Positions 17,076 to 26,724 of a stretch of DNA of 64,000 nucleotides are shown in pieces; within the stretch, counting starts at the first letter, position 1, and each line of letters opens with the position of its first letter. The translations under genes were made by a program, and so were the position numbers. A model generated the notes under the pieces. It was not told the origin of the DNA, did not search any database, and was given only the letters and a program-made list of their open reading frames with translations. The stretch covers positions 62,001-126,000 of the forward strand of contig JAMLIC010000025.1 of the NCBI GenBank assembly GCA_023954375.1, written 5' to 3'. The DNA is from Planctomycetota bacterium (GTDB taxonomy: Bacteria; Planctomycetota; J058).

Positions 17076-17456
17076 ATGAAGGGACGGCCACGAGCCACGA
17101 TCCTCGTCGTCGACGACGAGGAGATCGTCCGCGAGCTCTGCGAGAGCATGCTCGCGCGGCTCGGGTTCGCCACGGTCGGCGCGGGGAACGGCCGCGAGGC
17201 GCTCGAGCGCTTCGAGGGCCTGGGGGGCGAGGTCGCGGCCGTCGTGCTCGACCTCGCCATGCCCGTGATGGGCGGCGAGGAGGCCCTCCGGTCCCTCCGG
17301 GCCCGGCGCCCCGACCTGCCGGTCGTGGTCACGAGCGGCTACTACTCCGCCGAGGCGACGGCGCGCCTCGTCGCGGAGCCCGCCGTGGAGCTCCTCAAGA
17401 AGCCCTACGCGCTGGCCGAGCTCGAGGCCGCCCTCGAGCGCCTGCTGGGCCCATGA
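17076..17456 (+). CDS. Stand-alone CheY-like response regulator receiver
   Basis: The gene encodes 126 residues forming a single receiver domain with no output domain. The acidic pocket is DDEE (13-16), the phosphoacceptor is Asp59 in VVLDLAMPV, the Thr/Ser switch is in VVVTSGYY, and the conserved Lys is in LLKKPYALAEL. It acts by phosphorylation-dependent protein contact in the cytoplasm. No histidine kinase is adjacent, so its partner is unknown. The stop overlaps a tiny downstream reading frame (ATGA). Confidence 0.88.
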   Translation: MKGRPRATILVVDDEEIVRELCESMLARLGFATVGAGNGREALERFEGLGGEVAAVVLDLAMPVMGGEEALRSLRARRPDLPVVVTSGYYSAEATARLVAEPAVELLKKPYALAELEAALERLLGP

Positions 17457-17518
17457 CGGCCGGCTGGACGGAGCGCGAGCGGCGGTTCGAGGCGGCCTAC
17501 GACGCGCCCGCCCCTTGA
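17453..17518 (+). CDS. Possible 21-residue coupled small ORF or gene remnant
   Basis: An ATG that overlaps the receiver stop (ATGA, the coupling style of this genome) opens a frame of 21 residues, MTAGWTERERRFEAAYDAPA plus one Pro. Its charged, helix-like start looks like the N-terminus of a longer protein that was truncated. I cannot show that it is translated. Confidence 0.25.
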   Translation: MTAGWTERERRFEAAYDAPAP

Positions 17519-17626
17519 CCCCGAATCCGCCGGCCCTTCATCTCCTCTTCACGACGCCCGCTTACCTTCTCCCCAACGAGGTCCCCCCTGGCTGCGCCCG
17601 CGGCCGCCGGGCCGGGCCGACACACC

Positions 17627-17654
17627 GCGGGCCGCCCCTCCGGGGGCGGCCCGC
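17627..17654. terminator. Strong hairpin, bidirectional terminator
   Basis: A perfect 12-bp GC stem (GCGGGCCGCCCC with its complement at 17643-17654) closes a TCCG tetraloop. It lies between the end of the receiver gene on the plus strand and the end of the carbamoyltransferase gene on the minus strand. There is no T-tract. Confidence 0.65.
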
Positions 17655-17661
17655 CGCGCTT

Positions 17662-19686
<2,025 letters not shown>

Positions 19687-19804
19687 GCGCGCTCCTCCCC
19701 TCGGGCCGGCGTCGCCGGCGCGAGGCGAGTGTTCCCCGGCCGGGGGCGGGGCGCAAGGGCGCGGGCGCGCGAAACCCGGGGGGCGCGCCGCCGTTAGATG
19801 GGAC

Positions 19805-20761
19805 ATGCGCCGCGCCCTGACGCTCACGACGCTGCTCGTCCTCGCCGCCTGCCGCGCCCTCCCCGCGCGCGAGGCCCCGGCGCCGCTCGGCCCGGGCGAC
19901 CACGAGGTCGGCCTGCGCCACGGCGGCCTCGACCGCTACTACCTCGTGCGCGTGCCGGCCCGCGGCGAGGGCCCGCGGCCGCTGGTGCTCATGCTCCACG
20001 GCGGCGGCGGGAACCCCGAGGGGATGAAGCGCGGCTACGGGATGGACCGGGTGGCCGAGCGCGAGGGCTTCGTCGTCGTCTACCCCGCCGGCACCGGGCG
20101 GCTCGACCGGCGGCTGCTCACCTGGAACGCCGGGACGTGCTGCGGCTGGGCGCGCGACAACGCCGTCGACGACGTCGGCTTCCTCCGGGCCGTGGTCGCC
20201 GACGTGTCGTCGCGCGTGGCGATCGACCCGGCGCGCGTCCACGCCGCCGGCCACAGCAACGGGGCGATGATGGCCTACCGCCTGGCCGCCGAGGCGGGCG
20301 ACCTCGTGGCGGCCGTCGCGGGCGTCGCGGGCGCCATGGTCTGCGACCCGCCGCGGCCCGGCGCGCCGGCCGTCCCGGTGCTGCACGTCCACAGCGTCGA
20401 CGACCCGCGCGCGCCCTGGGAGGGCGGGATCGGGCCGCCCTTCCCGCTCACGAACCATCGCGTGGAGCACGCGCCGGTCGAGCGGACGATCGCGACGTGG
20501 ATCGCGCACGACGGCTGCGCGCCCGAGCCCACGCGCGAGGCGCCGATCCGCGACGCGCAGGGCCACACGGCGGAGCGGAGCACCTGGAGCGGCGGCCGGG
20601 GCGGCGCGGAGGTGGTCCTGTGGCGCCTCACCGGCGCGGGCCACGGCTGGCCCGGCGGCGCGCCGCAGGTCGCCGAGCGCCTCGTCGGCCCGGCCACCGC
20701 CGTGATCGATGCCTCGTGGGAGGCGTGGGCCTTCCTCCGCCGGTTCCGCCGGGGGCCGTGA
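19805..20761 (+). CDS. Lipoprotein esterase of the PHB depolymerase/feruloyl esterase (LpqC-like) family
   Basis: The product has 318 residues. Residues 1-16 are a lipoprotein signal with lipobox LAAC. An alpha/beta-hydrolase fold follows with LMLHGGGGNPEGM (oxyanion region), GHSNGAMMAYRL (nucleophile Ser near residue 150), and GAGHGWPGG (catalytic His). CCGW and VDDVGFL between them are typical of the family. It should cleave ester bonds of polymers such as polyhydroxyalkanoate or feruloylated polysaccharide in the periplasm or at the surface; the substrate is not determinable. TTAGAT ends only 5 bases before the ATG, so the transcript may be leaderless or nearly so. Confidence 0.87.
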   Translation: MRRALTLTTLLVLAACRALPAREAPAPLGPGDHEVGLRHGGLDRYYLVRVPARGEGPRPLVLMLHGGGGNPEGMKRGYGMDRVAEREGFVVVYPAGTGRLDRRLLTWNAGTCCGWARDNAVDDVGFLRAVVADVSSRVAIDPARVHAAGHSNGAMMAYRLAAEAGDLVAAVAGVAGAMVCDPPRPGAPAVPVLHVHSVDDPRAPWEGGIGPPFPLTNHRVEHAPVERTIATWIAHDGCAPEPTREAPIRDAQGHTAERSTWSGGRGGAEVVLWRLTGAGHGWPGGAPQVAERLVGPATAVIDASWEAWAFLRRFRRGP

Positions 20762-20820
20762 CGATCGCCCGGCCCGAGGGTCGGAGTCGTGGTGAGCGAG
20801 ACCCTCCGCCGGCCGGCCCG

Positions 20821-20840
20821 TGATCGTAGACTCACGATCA
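20821..20840 (+). promoter_or_regulatory. ArsR operator overlapping -10 element and start codon
   Basis: A perfect inverted repeat, TGATCGT with ACGATCA, flanks a 6-base spacer. The -10 box TAGACT (20827-20832) begins at the last base of the left arm and fills most of the spacer, and the right arm ends at the first base of the ATG. This is the expected geometry of an autoregulatory ArsR-family operator, and the -10 position implies a leaderless mRNA. Confidence 0.6.
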
Positions 20841-21223
20841 TGAGCGCACCCAGGCGACCGCGACCCGCCGACGCCTCCGCGTCCGGCACCGGCCCGGAGG
20901 AGGCCGGCTGCCCCGCCCCCGACCGGACGCCGGACCTGCGGCCCGTCGAGGGACCTGCGGCCGACGAGGAGCTGGCGGCGCTGGCCAAGGCGATCGCGCA
21001 TCCGGCGCGCGTGCGCATCCTCCGCCTCCTCGTGCGCCGCGGGGCCTGCGTGTGCGGCGAGATCGTGGACGAGCTGCCGCTGGCCCAGTCGACGGTCTCG
21101 CAGCACCTCAAGGTCATGAAGGAGGTCGGCCTCATCCGCGGCGAGGTGGACGGCCCGCGGGTCTGCTACTGCGTGGAGATGCGGACCTTGCGCCGCCTGA
21201 AGGCCCTCGTCGCCAGCCTCTGA
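20840..21223 (+). CDS. ArsR/SmtB-family transcriptional regulator
   Basis: The product has 127 residues. A Pro/Ala/Asp-rich N-terminus of about 40 residues precedes a winged helix-turn-helix: LAKAIAHPARVRILRLL, then RGACVCGEIV, then the recognition region PLAQSTVSQHLKVMKEVGLI. The pair of Cys in ACVCGE sits where metal-sensing ArsR proteins carry their ELCVCDL ligands, so metal or redox sensing is possible. A single further Cys lies in VCYCVEM. It probably represses its own promoter through the palindrome at 20821-20840. Its stop is just before the repeat array that precedes the TonB operon, so it could also influence that operon. Confidence 0.85.
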   Translation: MSAPRRPRPADASASGTGPEEAGCPAPDRTPDLRPVEGPAADEELAALAKAIAHPARVRILRLLVRRGACVCGEIVDELPLAQSTVSQHLKVMKEVGLIRGEVDGPRVCYCVEMRTLRRLKALVASL

Positions 21224-21231
21224 CCGCCCGT

Positions 21232-21282
21232 CCTGACCTGTCCTTGACCTGGACTTGATGATGGGTTGACCCGCCCTAAATC
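21232..21282 (+). promoter_or_regulatory. Predicted Pho box (four 11-bp direct repeats) and promoter of the TonB operon
   Basis: Four tandem 11-mers occupy 21232-21275: CCTGACCTGTC, CTTGACCTGGA, CTTGATGATGG and GTTGACCCGCC. PhoB-type regulators bind 11-bp direct repeats. A promoter fits inside: TTGATG (21255-21260) as -35, 16-bp spacer, and TAAATC (21277-21282) as -10. The second repeat shares CTTGACC exactly with the repeats upstream of the phoB-like gene at 33658-33679. Confidence 0.6.
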
Positions 21283-21344
21283 GCGCGTTGGATCGCCTGC
21301 ACTACAAGTCCGCCCGTGCCCCCGACGAGGGGCGGAGGTGGCGG

Positions 21345-22844
21345 GTGAGGCGAGGACGGTTCGGCGCGGCGCTCGTGGCCGGGGTGGCGCTCGCGGGCGC
21401 GTGCGCGGCGGGCTGCGACGACGGCAAGAGCGGCGGCAGCCTGGTGATCGTCAACAACTCGGGCGGCGGCGGCGGGGGCAACAACAACCCCGGCGGCGGC
21501 AACAACCAGCCCGGCAGCTTCACGCTGGTGAAGAACGACCCGGGCGGCGGGACGATCCTCGAGAGCTCGGACGGCAGCACGCGCAAGCTCGCGGGCGCGT
21601 TCAAGGACGACGTCCTGCTCGAGGCCAAGTACAAGTGGATCCTCGACGCGCCGGTGTTCATCGGCGACGACTCGGCGACCGACACGGCCACGATCACGAT
21701 CCAGGCGGGGACGACGATCCACGGGCGCGGCGGCACGCCGCCCTCCATGCTCGTGATCCGCCGCGGCTCGCGGATCCTGGCCGACGGCACGGCCCAGCAG
21801 CCGATCGTCTTCACGTCGAACCAGCCGGTCGGCCAGCGCGCGCCGGGCGACTGGGGCGGGCTGATCATCAACGGCCGCGCGCCCGTGAACAACATGGGCC
21901 CGGGCGGCACGCTCCCGGTGGGCGAGGGCGGCTCGGGCCAGTACGGCGGCACCGACCCGAACGACGACTCGGGCGTGCTGCGTTACGTGCGCGTCGAGTT
22001 CGCCGGCCACGTCTTCACGTCGGACGACGAGCTGAACGGGATCGCCTTCCAGGGCGTCGGCCGCGGGACCGTCGTCGACTACATCCAGGTCCACCGCAAC
22101 GCCGACGACGGCGTGGAGTTCTTCGGCGGCACCGTCGACGTCAAGCACGTCCTGGTCACGGGCGCCCTCGACGACTCGTTCGACTGGACCTACGGCTGGC
22201 AGGGCCGGGCGCAGTTCGTCGTCCTGCAGCAGTGGGACGGCGGCGCCGACATGGGCGTCGAGGCCGACAACAACGAGACGAGCAACGACATCGCGCCGCG
22301 CTCCCACGGCAAGCTGTCGAACATGACGATCGTCGGCCCGGCGGGCACGGCGGGCCAGTCGGCCACCGGCCTCCTCCTGCGCCGCGGGACGGCGGCGAAC
22401 ATCGCCAACTCGATCGTCATGGAGATGAACGGCGCGGGCCTGGACATCGACCAGAGCGCCACCTGGAACCACGCCTACAGCGACGCGCCGGGCTCCTACA
22501 ACGTCCTCTCGGGCGCCCTGACCGTGAGGAACTGCATCTTCTTCAACAACGGCGCGAGCGGCTCGACGCACTTCCGCGACGACGCGGGCGAGCCGCAGCT
22601 CGACTCGGTCTTCAACGGCCAGCAGAGCCCCGGCAACCAGGTCGGCGTCGACCCGCAGCTCGGCGCCCCGACGAACCAGTCGGCGCCGAACTTCCGCCCG
22701 GCCGCCGGCGGCCCGGCCGTGCAGGGCGTGACCTGGCACGACCTCGGCGACCCCTTCTTCACGCCGGTGACCTTCATCGGCGCCATGGGCCCGGACCCGG
22801 CCGACGACTGGACCGCCGGCTGGACCACCACGGCCCCCAACTGA
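21345..22844 (+). CDS. Predicted surface lipoprotein with parallel beta-helix fold
   Basis: GTG at 21345 with GGAGG 6 bases upstream gives 499 residues. A signal (VRRGRFGAALVAGVALAGACAAGC) ends in a lipobox Cys (GAC or AGC). It is followed by a Gly/Asn-rich flexible linker and then a long segment of short beta-strand repeats. Conserved-looking blocks are TITIQAGTTIHGRG, LVIRRGSRILADGTAQQPIV, WGGLIINGRAPVNN and HRNADDGVEFFGGTVDVKHV. That pattern is typical of right-handed beta-helix surface proteins encoded beside TonB receptors. It is the first gene of an operon of eight, so it is likely the substrate-capturing partner of the receptor encoded at the end. The ligand is unknown; the Pho-like promoter suggests a phosphate-containing compound. 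Confidence 0.75.
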   Translation: MRRGRFGAALVAGVALAGACAAGCDDGKSGGSLVIVNNSGGGGGGNNNPGGGNNQPGSFTLVKNDPGGGTILESSDGSTRKLAGAFKDDVLLEAKYKWILDAPVFIGDDSATDTATITIQAGTTIHGRGGTPPSMLVIRRGSRILADGTAQQPIVFTSNQPVGQRAPGDWGGLIINGRAPVNNMGPGGTLPVGEGGSGQYGGTDPNDDSGVLRYVRVEFAGHVFTSDDELNGIAFQGVGRGTVVDYIQVHRNADDGVEFFGGTVDVKHVLVTGALDDSFDWTYGWQGRAQFVVLQQWDGGADMGVEADNNETSNDIAPRSHGKLSNMTIVGPAGTAGQSATGLLLRRGTAANIANSIVMEMNGAGLDIDQSATWNHAYSDAPGSYNVLSGALTVRNCIFFNNGASGSTHFRDDAGEPQLDSVFNGQQSPGNQVGVDPQLGAPTNQSAPNFRPAAGGPAVQGVTWHDLGDPFFTPVTFIGAMGPDPADDWTAGWTTTAPN

Positions 22845-22861
22845 CCCGTGAGCGAGCGCAG

Positions 22862-23656
22862 ATGACCCCGCGAAGGAAGAGCATCGCCAACGGCATCGTC
22901 GCGCTCGGGCTGCTCGGCGGCCTCGGCGCCGCGGTCGCCCGGGACGACGACCCCCTCGACACGCTCGCCCGTGAGCTGGTCGAGCGGCGGGCCGCGGTCG
23001 AGCGCCTCTCGGCCGACCTCGAGCTGAAGAAGGCGGTCGAGCGCGAGGAGCTGCGCTCCACCGCCCAGCAGAAGGCCGACGTCGAGCGCCAGGTCAAGGC
23101 GCTCGAGCTCGAGCTCGAGGACGTGCGCCGCGCCGCCGCCGAGCGGGCGGCCGCCCTCGAGGCGCGCGCGCGCGCGCGCGCGGCGCTGGCGCCCATGGTC
23201 CTGCGGCACCTCGAGGCCGCGGCGGCCGGGGTGCGCGAGGGGCTGCCCTTCAAGCGCGCCGAGCGCGAGGCGGCGCTCGACCAGCTCGCGGGCGAGCTGG
23301 CGGCCGGCCGCCTGCGGCCCGACGAGGCGCTGGCGCGCCTGTGGAGCGCGCTCGAGGACGAGCTGCGCCTCACGCGCGAGGTGGGCCTGCACCGGCAGCG
23401 GATCGAGCTCGAGGGGCAGACGCTCCTGGCCGACGTGGCCAAGCTCGGCATGACGCTGATGTACTTCCGCGCGCTCGACGGCCGCCTCGGCGTGGTCGAC
23501 CGCGACGCCCGGGGCTGGCGCTTCCGGGTCTGCGCGCCGGCCGAGCGGCCGCTCGTGGGCGCGCTCTTCGACGCGCTCGACAAGCACCTGCGCCAGGGCT
23601 TCTTCGTCCTGCCCAACCCCTACGCCGGCGCCGCGCCGGAGGAGGCGCCGCGGTGA
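22862..23656 (+). CDS. DUF3450 family protein, TonB2-system accessory
   Basis: The product has 264 residues. It has an N-terminal signal-like segment, a long coiled coil (about 30-105, Glu/Arg/Ala-rich heptads) and a C-terminal domain containing GLPFKRAEREAALDQL and LGMTLMYFRALDGRLGVVD. This arrangement is that of DUF3450 proteins, encoded next to ExbB homologues in Vibrio-type TonB2 clusters. It is presumed to act in the periplasm, helping the motor complex couple to outer-membrane receptors. It lies 17 bases after the lipoprotein gene, and its stop overlaps the next start (GTGA). Confidence 0.8.
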   Translation: MTPRRKSIANGIVALGLLGGLGAAVARDDDPLDTLARELVERRAAVERLSADLELKKAVEREELRSTAQQKADVERQVKALELELEDVRRAAAERAAALEARARARAALAPMVLRHLEAAAAGVREGLPFKRAEREAALDQLAGELAAGRLRPDEALARLWSALEDELRLTREVGLHRQRIELEGQTLLADVAKLGMTLMYFRALDGRLGVVDRDARGWRFRVCAPAERPLVGALFDALDKHLRQGFFVLPNPYAGAAPEEAPR

Positions 23657-25113
23657 GCCGCTTCGCCCTGTCGGCGGTGCTCGCGTTGACGCTGGCCGCG
23701 CCGGCCGTCGCCCAGGAGCGGCGGTCGTCCTCGCCGGCGGGCGGCGACCAGGGCCGCGAGGCCCTGACGCACGCCTACCAGAAGGAGTACGCCTTCCTCG
23801 CCAGCGAGCAGGCCGCCCTCGAGCGGCGCCTGGCCGAGGTCGAGGCCGACGCCGCCCGCCGCGCGGCGGCCGCGGCGGCCGACCTGGGCGCCGTCGAGGA
23901 GCGGCTGCGCGCCCTGCGCCTCGAGGTCGAGGCCGAGCGGGCGCGCCTGGTCAAGCTCGACGAGGAGGCGGCCGCGCTCGACGACGGCGCCGGCGCCCTC
24001 GAGGGGGTCCTCTCGCAGGCGGCGGCGCTCCTGCCGCCCGGCGACCGGCCCCCCGATCATCCCGGCGACCGCGTCCATGCGGTCGACCAGGCCCTGGGCG
24101 AGCTCGGCGCGCTCCTGCGCCGGCGCGCGAGCGTCCGCCGGGCGCCGGGGAGCTTCTTCCTGGCCGACGGGAGCGAGGCGACGGGCGACCTCGTGTGGGT
24201 CGGCGCCGTCGCCTGCCTGGGCGCCGGCCCGCGCGGCGCGGGCGCCCTCGCGCCGGCCGGCGGCGGCGGGCTCCAGCTCTGGGAGGCGACCGGCGGCGCC
24301 GACGCCGCGAGCGCCGCGCGCGCCGCCGCGGGCGGCGCCCTGCCCGCGACGCTGCCCGTCTACGTGTTCGAGTCGCTCGACAAGCCGGCCGACCGGCCGG
24401 TGGTGAAGACGCCCGTCGAGACGGTCCGGCGCGGCGGCGAGGTGGCCTGGGTGATCGTCGGCCTCGGCCTCGTGGCCGTCTGCCTGGCCGCCGGGCGCGT
24501 GGCGATCCTCTGGCGCGCCGGCGGCGACCCGGCGCCGCTCCTCGATGCGGTGGCGCCCCTCGTGGCCGCCGGGCGCGCGGGCGAGGCGCTCGCGAAGGCC
24601 CAGGCCGGCCGCGGCGCGGCCGCGCGGGTGGTCGCGGCCATGCTCCCGCACCTCGGCCAGGGCGCCGACCGCCTCGAGAGCGCGGCGTCCGAGCGCATGC
24701 TCCAGGAGGGGCTGCGCATCGAGCGCTTCGAGGCCGCCCTGCTCGTGGCCGCGGCCGTGGCCCCGCTGCTCGGCCTCCTGGGCACGGTCACCGGCATGAT
24801 CAGCACGTTCGACGTGATCACCGTCCACGGCACGGGCGACCCGAAGCTCCTGGCCGGCGGCATCTCGGAGGCGCTGATCACGACCCAGCTCGGCCTGAGC
24901 GTGGCGATCCCGGCCCTGCTCGCCGGGAACCTGCTCACGAGCTGGGGCGAGGCCCTGCGGGCCGGCATGGAGCGCGCCGCCCTGCGCGTGACGCTCCTCA
25001 CCCTGCCCCCGCCGCCGCCGCCGCCGCGGCCGGTCCGGACGACGTCGAGCCGCCTGCCGGTGCCCGACGAGCCGGAGCTGGTCGGGGTCGGCGCCGGGGA
25101 GCCGGCGGCGTGA
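23653..25113 (+). CDS. Long ExbB/TolQ/MotA-family protein (TtpC-like)
   Basis: The product has 486 residues. It begins with a signal peptide (LSAVLALTLAAPAVAQ) and a periplasmic coiled coil (about 35-115). A globular region follows, then a first membrane helix at about 262-280 (AWVIVGLGLVAVCLAAGRVA). The C-terminal part is a MotA/TolQ/ExbB proton-channel domain with VAPLLGLLGTVTGMISTFDV and GGISEALITTQLGLSVAIPA. The periplasmic N-terminal extension on an ExbB core is characteristic of TtpC, the fourth component of Vibrio TonB2 systems. It ends in a Pro-rich cytoplasmic tail. Confidence 0.85.
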   Translation: MSRFALSAVLALTLAAPAVAQERRSSSPAGGDQGREALTHAYQKEYAFLASEQAALERRLAEVEADAARRAAAAAADLGAVEERLRALRLEVEAERARLVKLDEEAAALDDGAGALEGVLSQAAALLPPGDRPPDHPGDRVHAVDQALGELGALLRRRASVRRAPGSFFLADGSEATGDLVWVGAVACLGAGPRGAGALAPAGGGGLQLWEATGGADAASAARAAAGGALPATLPVYVFESLDKPADRPVVKTPVETVRRGGEVAWVIVGLGLVAVCLAAGRVAILWRAGGDPAPLLDAVAPLVAAGRAGEALAKAQAGRGAAARVVAAMLPHLGQGADRLESAASERMLQEGLRIERFEAALLVAAAVAPLLGLLGTVTGMISTFDVITVHGTGDPKLLAGGISEALITTQLGLSVAIPALLAGNLLTSWGEALRAGMERAALRVTLLTLPPPPPPPRPVRTTSSRLPVPDEPELVGVGAGEPAA

Positions 25114-25691
25114 GCGACCTCCTCGTCATCCTCGACCGCTACGTCGCCGCCGGCGGCGCGGTGATGCTGCCCCTGCTCGCCTGCGCGGTCGTCCTCTGGT
25201 ACGCCGTCGGCTACCGCGCCTTCCTCCTGCGCCGCGGCACGAAGCTGGCGCCGCGGCCGCTCCTCGCCTCCCGGCGCGGCGCCGCGCCCGCGCCGCGGGG
25301 CCTCCTCGACGGCGCCGCGGCCGCGGTCGTCGCCGTCGTGAGTCCCGACCTGCGCCGTGCCCTCGAGGACGCCCTGGCGCCCTCGCGCGCCCTGCTCGAC
25401 CGCGGGGCGGCGCTCGGCCGCACCGTGGTCGCGGTCGCCCCGCTGCTCGGCCTCCTGGGCACGGTCAGCGGCATGATCGAGCTGTTCGACTCGCTCGGCA
25501 CCGGCACCTTCCACGCCCAGGAGGGCGGGATCGCCGGCGGGATCTCCGAGGCGCTGTTCACGACGCAGCTCGGCCTGGGCGTGGCGATCCCCGGCTACTT
25601 CGCCACGCGCCTCCTCGACCGCCGGGCCGCGCGCCTGCGCGCGGAGCTCGACGAGCTGCGCGACGTCGCCATCCAGGAGGCCCTGGCGTGA
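25110..25691 (+). CDS. exbB: ExbB proton-channel subunit
   Basis: The product has 193 residues and is a standard short ExbB. It has an N-terminal membrane helix (VMLPLLACAVVLWYAVGYRA) and then the conserved pair of helices VAVAPLLGLLGTVSGMIELF and GGISEALFTTQLGLGVAIPG. It forms the proton-conducting motor with ExbD in the inner membrane. The start GTG overlaps the stop of the TtpC-like gene and the stop overlaps exbD. Two ExbB paralogues in a row plus DUF3450 is the TonB2 arrangement. Confidence 0.9.
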   Translation: MSDLLVILDRYVAAGGAVMLPLLACAVVLWYAVGYRAFLLRRGTKLAPRPLLASRRGAAPAPRGLLDGAAAAVVAVVSPDLRRALEDALAPSRALLDRGAALGRTVVAVAPLLGLLGTVSGMIELFDSLGTGTFHAQEGGIAGGISEALFTTQLGLGVAIPGYFATRLLDRRAARLRAELDELRDVAIQEALA

Positions 25692-26092
25692 GGCTCCACC
25701 GCGCGCCGCGCCGCCACCAGGAGGTGGACATGGCGCCGCTGATCGACATGGTCTTCATCCTGCTGATCTTCTTCGCCGTCTCCACGACGTTCACGAAGGA
25801 CATGCAGCTCGAGCTCCAGCGGCCGAGCGCCCGCAGCGCCGCGCCGGCCTCGAGCAAGGCCGTGCGCGTGCACGTCGACCGCGGCCGGCAGGTGTTCGTC
25901 GACGAGCAGCCGGTGAAGCCCTGGATGCTCCAGGCCCGCGTCCGCGACCTGCTCGCCGCCTCGGCCACGAAGAAGGCGCTGGTCGTCGCCGACCGCCTCG
26001 TCCCGGCGGAGCTCCTGGTCGAGGTCGTCGACCAGTGCCGGCTTGCCGGCGCGAGCGAGGTCGGCGTGGCCACGGAGGCCGGGGCGCCGTGA
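25688..26092 (+). CDS. exbD: ExbD biopolymer transport protein
   Basis: The product has 134 residues. It has a short cytoplasmic N-terminus, then MAPLIDMVFILLIFFAVSTT, the single membrane helix with the essential Asp (PLIDM) that carries protons. A periplasmic domain follows, ending in the ExbD/TolR fold (ALVVADRLVPAELLVEVVDQ). It is slightly shorter than the 140-residue norm. It is coupled by GTGA overlaps on both sides. Confidence 0.9.
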   Translation: MRLHRAPRRHQEVDMAPLIDMVFILLIFFAVSTTFTKDMQLELQRPSARSAAPASSKAVRVHVDRGRQVFVDEQPVKPWMLQARVRDLLAASATKKALVVADRLVPAELLVEVVDQCRLAGASEVGVATEAGAP

Positions 26093-26724
26093 GCGTGCGC
26101 CCCCACCTGGCCGGCGCCCTGTGCGCCCTCGTCGGCGCGCCGGCCACGCTCGCCCTGGTCCTCGGCCTCAACGAGGTCGCGGGCGGCCCGCCCGACGACG
26201 GCGGCCCGCGCGAGGTCACCTTCCACATGGCCCCCCCGCCGCCCAAGCCGCCGCCGCCGCGGCGCGAGGAGCCGCCGCCGCGCCCCGCGCCGCGGAGCGC
26301 CCCGCGCGCCGCCCTCCCGCCCATGCCGACGCTCGGCGCGGCGCTCACGGGCGTCGACGTCGGCCTGTCGAGCTTCGCCGCCGGCGCCGCCCTCGACGGC
26401 GTGGCCGACGAGGCGCTCGGCGACCTGAAGGACGTCGTCCACACCGAGGACACCGTCGACAGCCGACCCGTGCCGCGCGCCACGACGCCGATCGAGGTGC
26501 CGGCGGCCGCCCGCGCGAAGAACCTCTCGGGCCGCCTCGTCCTGAGCCTGCGGATCGGCGCCGACGGCGCGGTCAAGGCCGTCAAGGTCCTCGAGGCCGA
26601 CCCGCCCGGCGTGTTCGAGGAGGTCGCCGTGCGCACCGTGCGCGGCTGGACCTTCCAGCCCGCCACCTACCGCGGGCGCCCGGTCGAGGTGTGGGCGTCC
26701 TTGCCGATCGAGTTCCAGCCGTGA
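26089..26724 (+). CDS. tonB: TonB energy transducer
   Basis: The product has 211 residues. An N-terminal membrane helix (about 8-28) is followed by a proline-rich stretch (PPPPKPPPPRREEPPPRPAP, about 50-70) that spans the periplasm. The C-terminal TonB domain (about 140-211) contains AKNLSGRLVLSLRIGADGAV, then VRGWTFQPATYRGRPVEVWA, the receptor-contacting strands. It transmits motor energy to the receptor encoded two genes downstream. Confidence 0.92.
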   Translation: MSVRPHLAGALCALVGAPATLALVLGLNEVAGGPPDDGGPREVTFHMAPPPPKPPPPRREEPPPRPAPRSAPRAALPPMPTLGAALTGVDVGLSSFAAGAALDGVADEALGDLKDVVHTEDTVDSRPVPRATTPIEVPAAARAKNLSGRLVLSLRIGADGAVKAVKVLEADPPGVFEEVAVRTVRGWTFQPATYRGRPVEVWASLPIEFQP

